Shown: positions 24,415-34,627, counted from the first letter of the stretch. The stretch: 64,000 nucleotides of DNA from Anaerolineae bacterium (GCA_022841825.1 JALHQT010000004.1:186001-250000), one strand, 5' to 3'. Numbers and translations: made by a program. The notes: a model not told the origin generated them from the sequence alone.

Positions 24415-26466
24415 TCAGATTTGATGGAGTGAGCGACTCATATCGCGCAGCGCGGCTTCGATGCGCTGTTTCGCACGCGATGAGTGCATGATAACAATTT
24501 GAATTTGCTGCACAAGCGCTTCTTCCTTCTCTTCATCATCCATTTGTAAGAATACCAGTTCCTGACGTTCGCGCTGGAGCCGCTGCAAACGCAGCTTCAG
24601 CGCCTTTGTCAGCGCGTCGCCCATCGGGTCTGGCGGGGCGCTGGAAAGCTGCACGGCGTACGTGACGCTCTCAAGGTCGATCCCCAAGCCATGCCGAAGC
24701 TTGGGGCGCAGATGTTCCAGGTCTTCGCGCAGCAGGTTCTCGAAGACGGTGACCAGGTCGTGATTCAGTCTGCTGCGCACAAAGGTCAATACGTCGTGTT
24801 CATCCTGGTCGAAGTAGTCACCGAACAGGCTCGCCAGCGCGCGATAATCGGGGTGGCTGAAGTCATCCAGGCACAGATCGTTGAGCGGGGCGTTCAGAAG
24901 CGTGTCCTCACCACCCGCCAGTTCGCGCAGCTTGCGGTTGATGGGGTAGAGCAGCTCCGGGTCTTTGAGGAGCATCCGAATACAGTCGCGCTCCAGCCCG
25001 TTCTCGACCGAACGTGGTTTGCCCGACGGCAGTGCGGGCGCATCGCCCCTGTCGGGTGCTGCGTCGATTTCGTCCGGCGGCGCGCCAAAGATGTCGTCCG
25101 GCATCTCCGGCGGGACTGGTGTGCGCTGCGCCTTCAGGCGGGTCAGCACGGTTTGCTCGTTCGCCCAGGCGAGCAGGTCGCGTTCGGCGATATGGAGTTT
25201 CATCGCCAGCTTCTGAAGATTGTCCTTCTTATAGAGGTCGCTCTCAGAAGCATTGAGGATCGGCAGCAGCGCACGGGCGACGGCTTCGCGTTCCTGTAAT
25301 GATGCCTTTGGCGGCAGGTGCGCCGTCTCCATTGCAATCACATAGTCGGCGACTGGGACGGCATTTTCGACCAGCCCCTGCCACGCTTCGGGGTGCTCGC
25401 GGATCAGGTCGTCGGGGTCTTTGGCATCCGGCACGGTCAGGATGCGAATATCGACCGAGAGCCTGCCGCCATAGTCGGCTTGCAGGGTCTCGCGCGCGAC
25501 TTCCAGGCTGCGGCGGGTCGCGCTTTGCCCGGCGGCGTCGCTGTCGAGTGCCATGATGATCTTCTTCGCCCAGCGCGGTGCGACCAGCTTGAGCTGCGTT
25601 TCGGTCAGCGCGGTGCCCATCTGGGCGACGACGTTTGTATACCCCGCCTGATGCGCCTGGATCGCGTCGAGATAGCCTTCGACGACGACGACGGTCTCGC
25701 TGTCGCGGATTGCGCCGCCCGCCAGGTCAAGGGCGAAGAGCAGACGGCTCTTGTCGAAAAGCGGCGTCTGGGGCGAGTTGAGGTATTTGGGATTGTCCTC
25801 GGCAGCCAGCGCACGGGCGCCGAAACCGACCGGGCGTCCGCGCTCATCGCGTATCGGGATCATCAGACGGTTGCGGAAGCGATCATAGACGCGCCCGTTG
25901 TCATTGCGGATTGCCAGCCCACAGGCGATCAGGTCATCTTCGCTGTAACCGAGTGGGATGAAGAGGTCGAGCGCATTGCGCCAACCGGGAGGCGCGTAGC
26001 CGATCATGAAGCGCGCGAGGGTCTCGTCGGTCAGTCCGCGCTTTTCGCGTGCGTAGGCGAGCGTCCTGGACGCATCGGCGTCATGTGGGTCGAGCAGGCG
26101 TTCATGGTAGAACTCCGCCGCCGCCTTCATCAACCCGCGAAGGCGGTCCGTGTGTTCGTCGCGCGCCTGCTGTTCGGGCGAGCGCGGGCGGACTTCGACG
26201 CCCGTCAGCTTGCCGAGTTCATTGAGCGCCTCGCTGAATGTCCACCCATGCTGGCGCATGGCAAAGTTAATGACGTCGCCGCCCGTGCTGCACGCACCGA
26301 AGCAGCGCCAGCTTTGTCGCCCTGGATCGACGACGAAGCTGGGAGTCTTTTCGCCATGAAACGGACAGCAGGCTTTGTACGTGCGTCCGGCGCGCTTCAG
26401 CGACACCGTGCGTGAGATGTACTGCACGATGTCCAGACGCGACTTGATTTCGTCCACCACCGACAT
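24415..26466 (-). CDS. dnaG: DNA primase DnaG
   Basis: A 683-residue primase that makes RNA primers at the replication fork together with DnaB. The CHC2 zinc domain (CCPFHGEKTPSFVVDPGRQ, then CFGACSTGG) is followed by the catalytic core and Toprim domain (VVVEGYLDAIQAHQAGYTNV with the metal-binding Glu; MALDSDAAGQ with the DxD-like pair). A C-terminal helicase-binding region of about 220 residues follows, which is long and divergent. MSVVDEIKSRLDIVQYI is the standard start. Confidence 0.97.
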   Translation of the reverse strand: MSVVDEIKSRLDIVQYISRTVSLKRAGRTYKACCPFHGEKTPSFVVDPGRQSWRCFGACSTGGDVINFAMRQHGWTFSEALNELGKLTGVEVRPRSPEQQARDEHTDRLRGLMKAAAEFYHERLLDPHDADASRTLAYAREKRGLTDETLARFMIGYAPPGWRNALDLFIPLGYSEDDLIACGLAIRNDNGRVYDRFRNRLMIPIRDERGRPVGFGARALAAEDNPKYLNSPQTPLFDKSRLLFALDLAGGAIRDSETVVVVEGYLDAIQAHQAGYTNVVAQMGTALTETQLKLVAPRWAKKIIMALDSDAAGQSATRRSLEVARETLQADYGGRLSVDIRILTVPDAKDPDDLIREHPEAWQGLVENAVPVADYVIAMETAHLPPKASLQEREAVARALLPILNASESDLYKKDNLQKLAMKLHIAERDLLAWANEQTVLTRLKAQRTPVPPEMPDDIFGAPPDEIDAAPDRGDAPALPSGKPRSVENGLERDCIRMLLKDPELLYPINRKLRELAGGEDTLLNAPLNDLCLDDFSHPDYRALASLFGDYFDQDEHDVLTFVRSRLNHDLVTVFENLLREDLEHLRPKLRHGLGIDLESVTYAVQLSSAPPDPMGDALTKALKLRLQRLQRERQELVFLQMDDEEKEEALVQQIQIVIMHSSRAKQRIEAALRDMSRSLHQI

Positions 26467-26503
26467 AGCCAGGCTTCCCCCACGTTACAGAATGCCATTA
26501 TAC

Positions 26504-26523
26504 GCATGAGCGTACACTCATGC
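26504..26523. promoter_or_regulatory. Inverted repeat upstream of dnaG
   Basis: GCATGAG-CGTACA-CTCATGC, a perfect 7+7 repeat about 38 bases upstream of the dnaG start, in the 123-base gap to corA. It could be a regulator site or an end-of-corA structure. Function is not known. Confidence 0.35.
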
Positions 26524-26589
26524 AATTCGCGACGAGATGGGAACATGTGTTTCGTGACGACGCGGATGCTGCCCTGGCACGGCAAGCCT

Positions 26590-27552
26590 CTACTGGCGGC
26601 GCTGTCGTTCGAGGACTGCCCACAAGAGGCTGATGGTGAGAATGATGGCTGTGATGACAAACAGGACGCCATTGGGGTTATCAAAGCGGATGGGCCACAT
26701 CGTATCGAAATTCATGCCGAAGAAACCCGTGACCACCGCGAGGACGCCGGTCGCGATCGTGATCAGCGTCAGGCGGTTGATGTATTGGTTGAGCTGCTGC
26801 GATTGCGCCGAGAAGAACAGATCGACTGCCGACGAGACGTTGTCCCGAATCGTGTTGGCGCTGTCGTAAATGCGCAGGAGATGATCGTAAACATCGCGCA
26901 GGTAATAGCGCAGGGTTGGCTGATTGATGATGGGCGACTCCTCGCGCATCAGGACGCTGAACATGTCGCGCTGCTGGGCGGCGATGCGATAGATTTCGGC
27001 GGCAGTGCGTTTGGTATGGAACAGGCGAGAAAGCTTGTCGCGGCTGGGTTGGTCGATGATTTCGTCTTCCAGGTGCTCCAACTGCTGTTCGATGCGGTCG
27101 AGCACCGGGAAGTATGAGTCGACGATGACCTGGATCAGGCTGTAGAGCAGGTAGCCTGTCGTGATCCCCTTAATTGTACACGTCTCATTCACGCGACGGC
27201 GCGCCTCGTCAATGGCTGGTTCGGGGAAGCGGTGGATGGTGACGATAAGGTTGTCGCGCACGAAGATATCGACTTCGCGGAAGTAGACATCGCTGCCATC
27301 GACCTGCGCGGAATTCATGATCGTGAACAGGTGCTCGGCGTATTCTTCAACCTTGGGACGCTGCTTGTGATCGAGAACCTGGTCAATGGCAACCGGATGA
27401 AAGCGGAATACTTCGCGCAGTGTGCGGGTGTCATCCGGGCTGGGACCCACCATGTCCACCCACACAATGTACTGATCGCTGCCCAACCAGCGCTCCAGGT
27501 CAAGGGCTTTAGTTTCGCTGAAAGTGCGTCCCTCGTAGAGCAGGATGCGCAT
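26590..27552 (-). CDS. corA: CorA-family magnesium/divalent-metal channel
   Basis: A 320-residue homopentameric channel for Mg2+ (or Co2+/Ni2+) in the cytoplasmic membrane. The large N-terminal cytoplasmic domain (FHPVAIDQVLDHKQRPKVEE) is followed by two C-terminal helices. The signature FGMNFDTM (family YGMNF) at the end of TM1 forms the selectivity ring. The length and layout are normal. It lies 15 bases after glyQS on the same strand. Confidence 0.95.
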   Translation of the reverse strand: MRILLYEGRTFSETKALDLERWLGSDQYIVWVDMVGPSPDDTRTLREVFRFHPVAIDQVLDHKQRPKVEEYAEHLFTIMNSAQVDGSDVYFREVDIFVRDNLIVTIHRFPEPAIDEARRRVNETCTIKGITTGYLLYSLIQVIVDSYFPVLDRIEQQLEHLEDEIIDQPSRDKLSRLFHTKRTAAEIYRIAAQQRDMFSVLMREESPIINQPTLRYYLRDVYDHLLRIYDSANTIRDNVSSAVDLFFSAQSQQLNQYINRLTLITIATGVLAVVTGFFGMNFDTMWPIRFDNPNGVLFVITAIILTISLLWAVLERQRRQ

Positions 27553-27567
27553 GGTGGGTTTTCCTGT

Positions 27568-30567
27568 CTAGAAACCTGCGAGCTGGCTGAGATCGGCACG
27601 ACCCTGCTGCATCGCGCTAATCGCCTGGAGCAAGCCAAGGCGGTTCTGTCGTACGGCGGCATCTTCGGCATTGACGAGCACGCCCTCGAAGAAGGCGGTC
27701 ACGGCGGGCAGCATCGGTACGAAGGCGCTGAGGAAGCGATCCACGCCGCTTTCCTCGTTGAGACTGCTCGCCGCCGTTTGGTAGGCGCTGTGAAGCTGCG
27801 CTTCGACCGCCTCGCTGAAGAGCGCGGGGTTGACGGTGTAACGCTGTGATTCGCCGCGGGTAATGCGGACGCAGCGCGCGAAACCTTCCAGGGTGGGCTG
27901 CCAGTCATCGCGGGTAACCCAGGTGCTCAACTGACGAACGCTTTCGAACGCGCGCCAGGGGTTATGCGCCTGCTGTGCCAGCACCGCCGCGATGACATCG
28001 GCGCGCCATGAACCTTCGTCCAGCCATGACCGCAGTCGCCCGCCGATGAAGTCGATCACCTGCGTTTGTACCGCATCGCTGACGGCGATAGGCTGCGCGC
28101 CCGCGACCAGCGCGACGGCTTTGCGCAGATCGAGATCGCGCTGCTGGTCGATCAGGATCTGGATGATGCCCAGCGCGGCACGCCGCAGCCCATACGGATC
28201 TGTCGTCGCCTGCGGGGCAAGCCCGGCGGCGAATAACCCGACGAGGCTGTCGAGGCGGTCAATCAGGGCGAGCAGGACACCGGACGGGGTCTTCGGCAGC
28301 TTATCGCCCGCGCCGCGCGGCAGCCAGTGCTCGTAAATCGCTTCGGCAGTTGCGGCGCTGCGACCGCTGCGTCGTGCGTACTCGCGTCCCATCGTGCCCT
28401 GGAGCGAGGTCATTTCGACCACGACCTGAGTCGCCAGGTCCGCTTTGAGGATGCGCGCGGCGGCTTCGGCGGTGGCGATATCGCCAGTGTTCGCGCCGAG
28501 CATTGCTCCCACTGCCGCGACCAGACCGGTGACGCGGTTGTTCTTGTCGAGCATCGAACCGAGCTTTTCCTGGAACGTCAGCGTGCCGAGGCGCGGCAGG
28601 AAGTCGTCAAGCTGCTTCTGCGTATCCTGCGCGAAGAAGTAGTGCGCATCGCTGAAGCGGGCGCGCAGGACCTGCTCGTTGCCATCCTGCACCAGGTCGA
28701 GGTGCTGATCATCGCCGTTGCGTACGGTGATGAAGTGCGGCAGCAGTGTGTGGTTGGCATCTTCGAGCGCGAAGTATCTCTGCTTGTCACGCATGACGGT
28801 GACGAGCACTTCGCGCGGGAGTTCGAGATACTGCACCTCAAAGTTGCCGCGCAGGGCGGTGGGCGCTTCGACCAGATTCGTGACTTCGTCCAGAAGTGCC
28901 TCGTCCTGCAAGGCGTGACCGCCAACGCTCTTTGCCAGGGTTTCAACCTGCGCATAGATGGCGGCGCGGCGCTCCTGACTGTCGAGAAGGATGCCCTGCC
29001 CATTGAGGATGTCCCGATACTCTCCGGCGTCGCGCACGCGGTATTCCGGCGATCCATACGGTCGCAGCCCGCGCGTAACGCGGCTGCTTTCGACTTCCGC
29101 ATAGCTGAACGGGATGACGTACTCGCCCAGCAAGGCGACGATCCAGCGGATCGGACGGGAGAAGGCGATGCCGCTGACGTTCCAGCGCATCGCCTTGCCA
29201 AACTTGATGGCGGCGATCAGCCCTGGCAGCTTTTCCCCCAGAATCTGCGCTGCTGGTCGTCCGGTTTCGCGGACGGTTGCAACGACGTAGCGCCCGCCGT
29301 CCATCTCCTCGACGCGCAGGTCGCTTACGCTGACGCCCTTGCCGCGTGCGAAGCCTTCCGCTGCCTTGGTAGGCGCGCCATCCTTGAACGCAATCTGTTC
29401 CGAGGGTCCGCGCTCGACGCGCTCGACGTCGGTCTGGCGTGGTGCGAGCTGTTTCGCCAGGATGACCAGGCGTCGCGGCGTGGCGTAGACTTCGATGCTC
29501 TCGTATGCCAGCCGCAGGTCGGCGAAGAGGGCGGGCGCGAGCGCCTGGAGCTGTCCCAGCGCGTCGGCGGTGTCGTCGGCGGGCAGTTCTTCGACGCCGA
29601 TCTCCAGCAGGAAGTCGGTGGGGATGGAAGGTGCCGCGACTTCTTCGACGATCAGCGGTTCATGACGAACACTCCAAGGCGCGTTGAGCTTTTCCAGCGG
29701 GTGCTCCATCGTCTGGCGCTGTTCGGCGAAGGCTTTGGCGACACGGCGGGTCATATCGCGCATCCGGCGGAAGTAGCCTGCGCGTTCGGTCACACCGATG
29801 GCACCGCGTGTATCGAGGACGTTGAAGAGATGGCTGCACTTCAACACGTAATCGTAGGAGGGGGCGATCAGCCCCGCTTCGAGCGCGCGTTTTGCTTCCC
29901 GCTCGTAGACATCGTAGGTCTGCTTCAGCCCTTCGACGTCGGCAACCTCGAAATAGTACTTGCAGTGCTCAATTTCGGAGCGCAGCAGGATGTCGCCGTA
30001 CAACAAGCCGTTGTCCATCCAATCGATCTTCCAGACGGAATTCTTGCCCTGGAGCGGCAGCGCGATGCGCTCAAGCCCATAGGTGATCTCGACGGAGACG
30101 GGGTTAAGTTCGATGCCGCCTGCCTGCTGGAAGTAGGTGAACTGCGTAATCTCCTGACCGTCCAGCCAGACTTCCCAACCTAAGCCCCATGCGCCGAGCG
30201 CCGGGCTTTCCCAGTTGTCTTCGACGAAACGGATGTCATGCTCGCGCGGGTTAATGCCGAGCGCTTCGAGCGATTGCAGGTAGAGTTCCTGCGGATTGCC
30301 CGGATCGGGCTTCAGGATGACCTGATACTGGTAGTAGTACTGCATTCGGTTCGGGTTTTCACCGTAGCGTCCGTCGTCGGGGCGCACGCTCGGCTCGACG
30401 TAGGCGACGCGCCAGGGTTCCGGACCCAGGACGCGCAGCAGTGTGGACGGGTTGCCCGTGCCCGCACCGACCTGGACGTTGTGCGGTTGCCAAAGTACGC
30501 AGCCCTGCGCCGCCCAGAACTCATGCAGCTTCATGATGATCTGCTGGAAAGTCAAAGGTTGGGTCAT
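27568..30567 (-). CDS. glyQS: Glycine--tRNA ligase, alpha and beta subunits fused in one chain
   Basis: A 999-residue bacterial-type glycyl-tRNA synthetase charging tRNA-Gly. Residues 1-about 290 are the alpha subunit ([60 protein letters not shown]). From about residue 310 the beta subunit begins ([20 protein letters not shown]) and runs through the HD-like and anticodon-binding regions. In most bacteria these are two genes, glyQ and glyS; the single-chain form is known from chlamydiae and some others. I start at the ATG of MTQPLTFQQ, the usual glyQ start. An ATG four codons upstream is possible; longer extensions have no family support. Confidence 0.96.
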   Translation of the reverse strand: MTQPLTFQQIIMKLHEFWAAQGCVLWQPHNVQVGAGTGNPSTLLRVLGPEPWRVAYVEPSVRPDDGRYGENPNRMQYYYQYQVILKPDPGNPQELYLQSLEALGINPREHDIRFVEDNWESPALGAWGLGWEVWLDGQEITQFTYFQQAGGIELNPVSVEITYGLERIALPLQGKNSVWKIDWMDNGLLYGDILLRSEIEHCKYYFEVADVEGLKQTYDVYEREAKRALEAGLIAPSYDYVLKCSHLFNVLDTRGAIGVTERAGYFRRMRDMTRRVAKAFAEQRQTMEHPLEKLNAPWSVRHEPLIVEEVAAPSIPTDFLLEIGVEELPADDTADALGQLQALAPALFADLRLAYESIEVYATPRRLVILAKQLAPRQTDVERVERGPSEQIAFKDGAPTKAAEGFARGKGVSVSDLRVEEMDGGRYVVATVRETGRPAAQILGEKLPGLIAAIKFGKAMRWNVSGIAFSRPIRWIVALLGEYVIPFSYAEVESSRVTRGLRPYGSPEYRVRDAGEYRDILNGQGILLDSQERRAAIYAQVETLAKSVGGHALQDEALLDEVTNLVEAPTALRGNFEVQYLELPREVLVTVMRDKQRYFALEDANHTLLPHFITVRNGDDQHLDLVQDGNEQVLRARFSDAHYFFAQDTQKQLDDFLPRLGTLTFQEKLGSMLDKNNRVTGLVAAVGAMLGANTGDIATAEAAARILKADLATQVVVEMTSLQGTMGREYARRSGRSAATAEAIYEHWLPRGAGDKLPKTPSGVLLALIDRLDSLVGLFAAGLAPQATTDPYGLRRAALGIIQILIDQQRDLDLRKAVALVAGAQPIAVSDAVQTQVIDFIGGRLRSWLDEGSWRADVIAAVLAQQAHNPWRAFESVRQLSTWVTRDDWQPTLEGFARCVRITRGESQRYTVNPALFSEAVEAQLHSAYQTAASSLNEESGVDRFLSAFVPMLPAVTAFFEGVLVNAEDAAVRQNRLGLLQAISAMQQGRADLSQLAGF

Positions 30568-30676
30568 GGAGGTTTCCATAGAAGAGAGAACAGCAACGAA
30601 TGGTATTATAAGGAAGCAGGGCGGTCTTGGCGAGTGATGCCTTGCCTTCGCCTTTGCTGGCACATGAATTTTCCGT

Positions 30677-30703
30677 GAACTTTTGTAAAGCAGCGCAACC
30701 GTC
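30677..30703 (+). promoter_or_regulatory. Candidate ECF-type promoter ahead of the ECF sigma gene
   Basis: GAAC (30677-30680) and CGTC (30700-30703), 19 bases apart, resemble the GAAC/CGTC boxes of many ECF sigma-dependent promoters. They lie about 28 bases before the sigma gene's ATG. Self-activation is a common pattern for ECF factors; here it is an inference. Confidence 0.4.
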
Positions 30704-30731
30704 AAGGTGGAGCAGGGTTTTTACAGTTGAC

Positions 30732-31367
30732 ATGAACTTACGTAAGCGTCTGCTCAACCGAGCACGAAACTACAAACGCCTGAGCGACAGCGAGCTGGTC
30801 GAACTGGCGAAGGGTGGCGACAAAGACGGTTTTGGCGAACTGTATGAGCGCTATCTGGAGAAGATCTACAACTATGTCTTCTACCGGACGGGCAATCATC
30901 ACGACGCTGAAGATCTTGCCGCGCGCGTCTTCTTTCGTGCGATGGCTCACATCGAGACCTACTCGGAACGCGGTGTACCGTTCCAGGCGTGGTTGTATCG
31001 TATTGCCCACAACCTGGTCGCCAACTGGCATCGGGACAGTGGTCGTCGCAAGATCATTCCGCTGGACGAGTTTGTGGCGACGAGTGTGCGCAGCCATGCG
31101 CCCGACCGCTATGCGGAAGATAAGCAGGAGCGTGAGGCGCTGCTTGCAGCCGTGCGCCGCCTGCCGGAGGAACGTCAGCAGCTTTTGCTGCTCAAATTTA
31201 TTGATGGATTATCGAACGCCGAAATCGGCGCCATTATGGATCGCACTGAGGGAGCGGTGAAATCGCTCTACCACCGCACGTTGATCGCGCTGCGCGAAGA
31301 TATGCACGGCGATGGTGTGGAGGACAGCGCGTCGGATATGTATCTCTCGGACTCGAACGAGGTCTAA
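30732..31367 (+). CDS. ECF-type RNA polymerase sigma factor
   Basis: A 211-residue alternative sigma factor with only regions 2 and 4. Region 2: YLEKIYNYVFYRTGNHHDAE, DLAARVFFRAMAHIETY and PFQAWLYRIAHNLVANWHRD. Region 4: RRLPEERQQLLLLKFIDGLS and NAEIGAIMDRTEGAVKSLYH (helix-turn-helix). The only sensible start is the ATG at 30732; its ribosome binding site is weak. It is followed 7 bases later by a small single-helix membrane protein that may be its anti-sigma partner. The signal it responds to is unknown. Confidence 0.93.
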   Translation: MNLRKRLLNRARNYKRLSDSELVELAKGGDKDGFGELYERYLEKIYNYVFYRTGNHHDAEDLAARVFFRAMAHIETYSERGVPFQAWLYRIAHNLVANWHRDSGRRKIIPLDEFVATSVRSHAPDRYAEDKQEREALLAAVRRLPEERQQLLLLKFIDGLSNAEIGAIMDRTEGAVKSLYHRTLIALREDMHGDGVEDSASDMYLSDSNEV

Positions 31368-31374
31368 ACGACTC

Positions 31375-31755
31375 ATGCAGACACCAGAACAATCGCAGAT
31401 GCCGGACATGCTTTCGACGGTCACCGACACGATGCTGGCGGGCAAGAACATTGATGCCGTCCTCCATGTCTACGGCGTATCGCGCCGGCAGGTGGCGGAT
31501 TTCCTCAACGTGATTACGCTTCTGCAGAAGTCGTTGGTCGGGGTCAAACCGTCGCGGCGTTTCTCCAATCGCCTCAAGCAGGATTTGATGGGTGCGCCGC
31601 GCATGAACGTAATCACGCGCATTCGCTACCTGCCGCCGCGTGTGCAGATCGCGGCGGGTGTCGCGCTGGTGGCGGGCTTCCTGCTGCTGCTGCGCCGCCG
31701 GTCGTCGGATGTGACGAGCCTGGAACTCGCGCGCGAGGCAGAGTCGCCGATCTAG
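31375..31755 (+). CDS. Small single-helix membrane protein, possible anti-sigma factor
   Basis: A 126-residue protein encoded 7 bases after the ECF sigma gene. The cytoplasmic N-terminal about 80 residues are helical (MLSTVTDTMLAGKNIDAVLH, LNVITLLQKSLVGVKPSRRF). One transmembrane segment, VQIAAGVALVAGFLLLL, is followed by RRRSSD and a short tail. No zinc HxxxCxxC anti-sigma motif is present. Gene order and topology suggest it holds the sigma factor at the membrane, but there is no sequence proof. Confidence 0.7.
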   Translation: MQTPEQSQMPDMLSTVTDTMLAGKNIDAVLHVYGVSRRQVADFLNVITLLQKSLVGVKPSRRFSNRLKQDLMGAPRMNVITRIRYLPPRVQIAAGVALVAGFLLLLRRRSSDVTSLELAREAESPI

Positions 31756-31784
31756 GCGGAATATACACAACCAGGTCAATGAAA

Positions 31785-31812
31785 AACCGCCGGATTGCCC
31801 GGCGGTTTTTTT
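31785..31812. terminator. Rho-independent terminator
   Basis: A perfect 9-base stem AACCGCCGG / CCGGCGGTT with a 5-base loop, followed by seven T. It ends the ECF sigma/membrane protein unit. The A run on the other side means it could also serve the convergent TPR gene. Confidence 0.9.
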
Positions 31813-31816
31813 ATGA

Positions 31817-32422
31817 TCATGCAGGTGTTGCCAACTGCTTCAGCAGCGTTTCGGCATCGGTCTGCTCCGAGTCGCCGCTCAGTGACAGGTACTGCTCAAG
31901 ATCGCGCCGCGCGCCTTTGAGGTCGCCTTTGCCGATGCGCGCTCTGGCGCGGTTGTTGTAGACGACTGCCAGACGGGGGTCGAGCTGAATCGCGTGCGTA
32001 TAGTCGGCGATGGCACCGCTCAGGTTGCCGAGCGCCTCGTCCGCCAGCCCGCGATGGTTGTACGCCAGCGGCTGACGGGGATTGAGGTAGATCGCCCAGT
32101 TGAAATCGCCGACGGCTTCCGCGAGATTGCCCAGGGCGTAATGTACCAACCCACGATTGATATAGACTTCCGACCACCGGGGGAGCAGGGCGAGGGCAGC
32201 GTTGTAATCGTCCAGCGCCGATGCGAAGTCGCCCAGGCGATAGTACGCTCTGCCGCGCTGCACATGCGCTTCGACCAGCGATGGATCGAGGGCGAGTGCG
32301 CGCCGAGCGCTGACGAGCGCTTTACGCGGTTCGTCCTGCTGGATCTGGGTGATGCTCCACGACAGATAGGTTTTTGCAAGAGTCGTACAAAAAAGCCGGG
32401 TCAATCTTTGGGCGAAATTCAT
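31817..32422 (-). CDS. Tetratricopeptide-repeat protein
   Basis: A 201-residue protein with about four TPR units, each ending in the typical alanine/proline pattern (KALVSARRALALDPSLVEAH, ASALDDYNAALALLPRWSEV, AEAVGDFNWAIYLNPRQPLA, SGAIADYTHAIQLDPRLAVV). It is a protein-protein interaction scaffold of unknown partner. I chose the ATG of MNFAQRLTRL because GGAG lies 7 bases upstream; a TTG five codons earlier lacks support. The N-terminal about 20 residues are mildly hydrophobic and may be a weak signal or anchor. Confidence 0.88.
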   Translation of the reverse strand: MNFAQRLTRLFCTTLAKTYLSWSITQIQQDEPRKALVSARRALALDPSLVEAHVQRGRAYYRLGDFASALDDYNAALALLPRWSEVYINRGLVHYALGNLAEAVGDFNWAIYLNPRQPLAYNHRGLADEALGNLSGAIADYTHAIQLDPRLAVVYNNRARARIGKGDLKGARRDLEQYLSLSGDSEQTDAETLLKQLATPA

Positions 32423-32562
32423 GATGTAACTCCACAAAGCAAATAGTCTACGATTACATTGTAGGACGATTTGCTTGGCGAAGCGATGACGATCCGTTGA
32501 GACTTTGGAAAGTTCAGGATTTCACGCACGGGTGGTTGCCGTGATGTTGGTTGCGTGCGACT

Positions 32563-33495
32563 TTATCCTGGGCAATTTGTTGTTTGGAAAAATGAAGCTG
32601 GGGCAGAGCGTTCACCGTTTGCGAAGCTTTCCAGCACCTGAGCACGTACGGATTCATCAATTGGGCATTCGGTGTCGTCCGGAAGACGGGTCTTTTCATC
32701 GCAATCAACGTCGGCGACGATCGCATCTGTTAAATTGGCACCGATAAGGTTGGCACCGTCAAGGTTCGCACGGGTGAGATTGGCACCTTCAAAATTGGCA
32801 CCCGTGAGAGTCACGCCGCTCAAGATCGCGTCCGTCAGGTTTGCAAATCTTATTTGCGCTCCATGCATACACGCGTCCTGGAAAACTGTGCCGTTGAGAT
32901 TGGCACCATTGAAGATTGCAGAATTCAGCCGCGACCTAGAAAAGTCCGCACGCCAGAGATTCGCACCAGTGAAATCAGCATATTCCAGTCGAGTTTCCAT
33001 CAACAACGCTTCCCCCAAGCTCTGACCATGTAGGGTGCCGTCTGCGTGCATTCCTTCTGATACCAATTCCTCAGCAGCGGAGCGAGCAATTGCGGGGTCA
33101 TCACTGCGAAGCTCACGCAGCAATCTTTCTCGAATCTCCGATTCTCGATCAAAGACCGCAACCAACGATCCGAGCAAGACCGCGGTTAGGACGAAACCAA
33201 CTATCTCGGTGCTAAAGTCTGCCAACCAGTTGCGTAACCAAGGGAAGAAATATGATTTGCCGCTCACAGGCGGTTGCTCATCGACTGGCTGATCGATGTT
33301 GATCTGTTCTGTTGATTCATCAAGATGTTGTTGCTCTTGTACCGAGTCTTGCCGATTCGAAGAGTGTTCGCCCTTGTACTTGAGGTAGGAAAGCCCCATG
33401 CCTATGAAAGCCAACGCGACAAACATAAAAACAAAGACATCAATAAGCACACTCAGGATTTCAAATGGAATTCGATCTGCCAGTTCTACAAGCAT
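32563..33495 (-). CDS. Membrane-anchored pentapeptide-repeat protein
   Basis: A 310-residue protein. An N-terminal membrane helix (ILSVLIDVFVFMFVALAFIG) is followed by a polar linker (about 40-80) and a second helix (FSTEIVGFVLTAVLLGSLVA). A charged stretch comes next, then about 16 pentapeptide repeats of the A(D/N)Lxx type at about residues 160-275 (ADFTGANLWRADF, ANFEGANLTRANLDGANLIG), which fold as a right-handed quadrilateral beta-helix. Some pentapeptide proteins mimic DNA, but this one is tethered and its target is unknown. Base composition is less GC-rich than the housekeeping genes. Confidence 0.88.
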   Translation of the reverse strand: MLVELADRIPFEILSVLIDVFVFMFVALAFIGMGLSYLKYKGEHSSNRQDSVQEQQHLDESTEQINIDQPVDEQPPVSGKSYFFPWLRNWLADFSTEIVGFVLTAVLLGSLVAVFDRESEIRERLLRELRSDDPAIARSAAEELVSEGMHADGTLHGQSLGEALLMETRLEYADFTGANLWRADFSRSRLNSAIFNGANLNGTVFQDACMHGAQIRFANLTDAILSGVTLTGANFEGANLTRANLDGANLIGANLTDAIVADVDCDEKTRLPDDTECPIDESVRAQVLESFANGERSAPASFFQTTNCPG

Positions 33496-33769
33496 CTTAC
33501 ATCACCCTCGAATAAGTTGTTCATTACATAAGCTGTGGAACAAGTGTAATCGTAATGGGCTGCCAGTGCGATTACACTCTCGTATTAAGTATTACAGAAA
33601 TAAAACAAAGGCTCGTGTGTATAAAAAAGGTAAATTGTGTTTGTATTTTCCAACATGCACGTTAATATCAGGACTAAGGTACTGTCAGTAGAACTATTGT
33701 TAGCCTACTTTACCTTTGTTCAGCAGCGCTCTATGTTACCGATCATTGCAGATTCTGGGCGATTTGATC
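33496..33769. other. AT-richer intergenic region between divergent genes
   Basis: 274 bases without a convincing gene, between the pentapeptide-repeat gene (minus) and the dockerin lipoprotein gene (plus). It contains an inverted repeat at 33543-33578 and probably the promoters of both genes. Base composition is markedly lower in GC than in the neighbours. Confidence 0.6.
33543..33578. repeat. Inverted repeat in divergent promoter region
   Basis: AGTGTAATCG and CGATTACACT, perfect 10-base arms separated by 16 bases. The right arm with its flank (GTGCGATTACAC) recurs at 63263-63274, in the other AT-richer region of the window. It is a possible binding site for a shared regulator. Confidence 0.5.
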
Positions 33770-34492
33770 GTGCGCAAATTCCAAGCGGTCTCTATTCTTG
33801 TAGGATTGGGCATGAATGTGATTGCAGGTTGCGTGGGTCCAACAACTGCAACATTGGCGGTACCCACTCTACCGGCCACCACGCCACACGTATTCGGATC
33901 TTATACGCCAACCTCGACCAATACCGTTACGTTCACTCCGGTTCCCATCGCGACAATTGTTCCATCACAAAACCCTAAACCGAACCAGACGGATACGCCG
34001 CCCGCGACCAATTCTCTCGCGCCGTCGGCAACCCACACCGAAACACTGATACCAACGCCGACGCCGACCCCCACGCTCGTGCCACCGACCGCGACCATAA
34101 CCTCGACTTCGACTCTCACGCCAACGCATACCTGGACACTCGAACCGACGCCGACGCCTACGCCAACTCCCTTGCCACCCACCTTGACCTCTACGCCGAC
34201 GTTCACTGCGGTGCCGCCGACGGCGACAGCGACCTGGACGATGACGCCCACCATGACGGCAACTCCAACCCCTACGCCAACGGCGACCGAAACGCCCACA
34301 CCCACTTCTACGCCTACGAACTGCCAGCGTGCTGATTTGAATGGTGATGGGGTAGTGTCTGACTCCGACATCAATCTGTTGAATGCATTTATGGCTTTGG
34401 GCTTGTATGAACTGCGCTTCGATCTCAACAACGATGGCGAGATTACGACGCTGGATGTGGCGATGCTGATGGGCTTTGTCGGATGCAGATAG
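33770..34492 (+). CDS. Lipoprotein with Thr/Pro linker and C-terminal dockerin domain
   Basis: About 240 residues. A lipoprotein signal peptide ([16 protein letters not shown], lipobox IAGC) puts it on the outer face of the membrane. Then come about 150 residues of Thr/Pro/Ser linker with repeated PTPTPTPT-type units. The C-terminal about 55 residues are a type-I-like dockerin with two calcium-binding F-hand segments, [19 protein letters not shown] and [20 protein letters not shown] chose the GTG at 33770 because it gives a normal signal peptide; a TTG at 33716 is possible. The next gene encodes a cohesin-like domain, the natural partner of dockerins. Confidence 0.82.
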   Translation: MRKFQAVSILVGLGMNVIAGCVGPTTATLAVPTLPATTPHVFGSYTPTSTNTVTFTPVPIATIVPSQNPKPNQTDTPPATNSLAPSATHTETLIPTPTPTPTLVPPTATITSTSTLTPTHTWTLEPTPTPTPTPLPPTLTSTPTFTAVPPTATATWTMTPTMTATPTPTPTATETPTPTSTPTNCQRADLNGDGVVSDSDINLLNAFMALGLYELRFDLNNDGEITTLDVAMLMGFVGCR

Positions 34493-34627
34493 CCGCTGCG
34501 ACATAGCCGCATGAGGGGGCGAACGGCGCTGTGCGGCCAAGAATCGGGGTATGGCAAAAAGTTGGTGTCAAGTTAAAATGTTGTTTGCCCGCTGGATGTA
34601 ATCGCATAACAGAGAGAGGTAGGCTCG

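Noticed and set aside
30568-30705. N-terminal extension of GlyQS
   Set aside because: In-frame codons upstream of MTQPLTFQQ give a basic, unlike-family sequence and enter the divergent promoter region; no ribosome binding site was seen.
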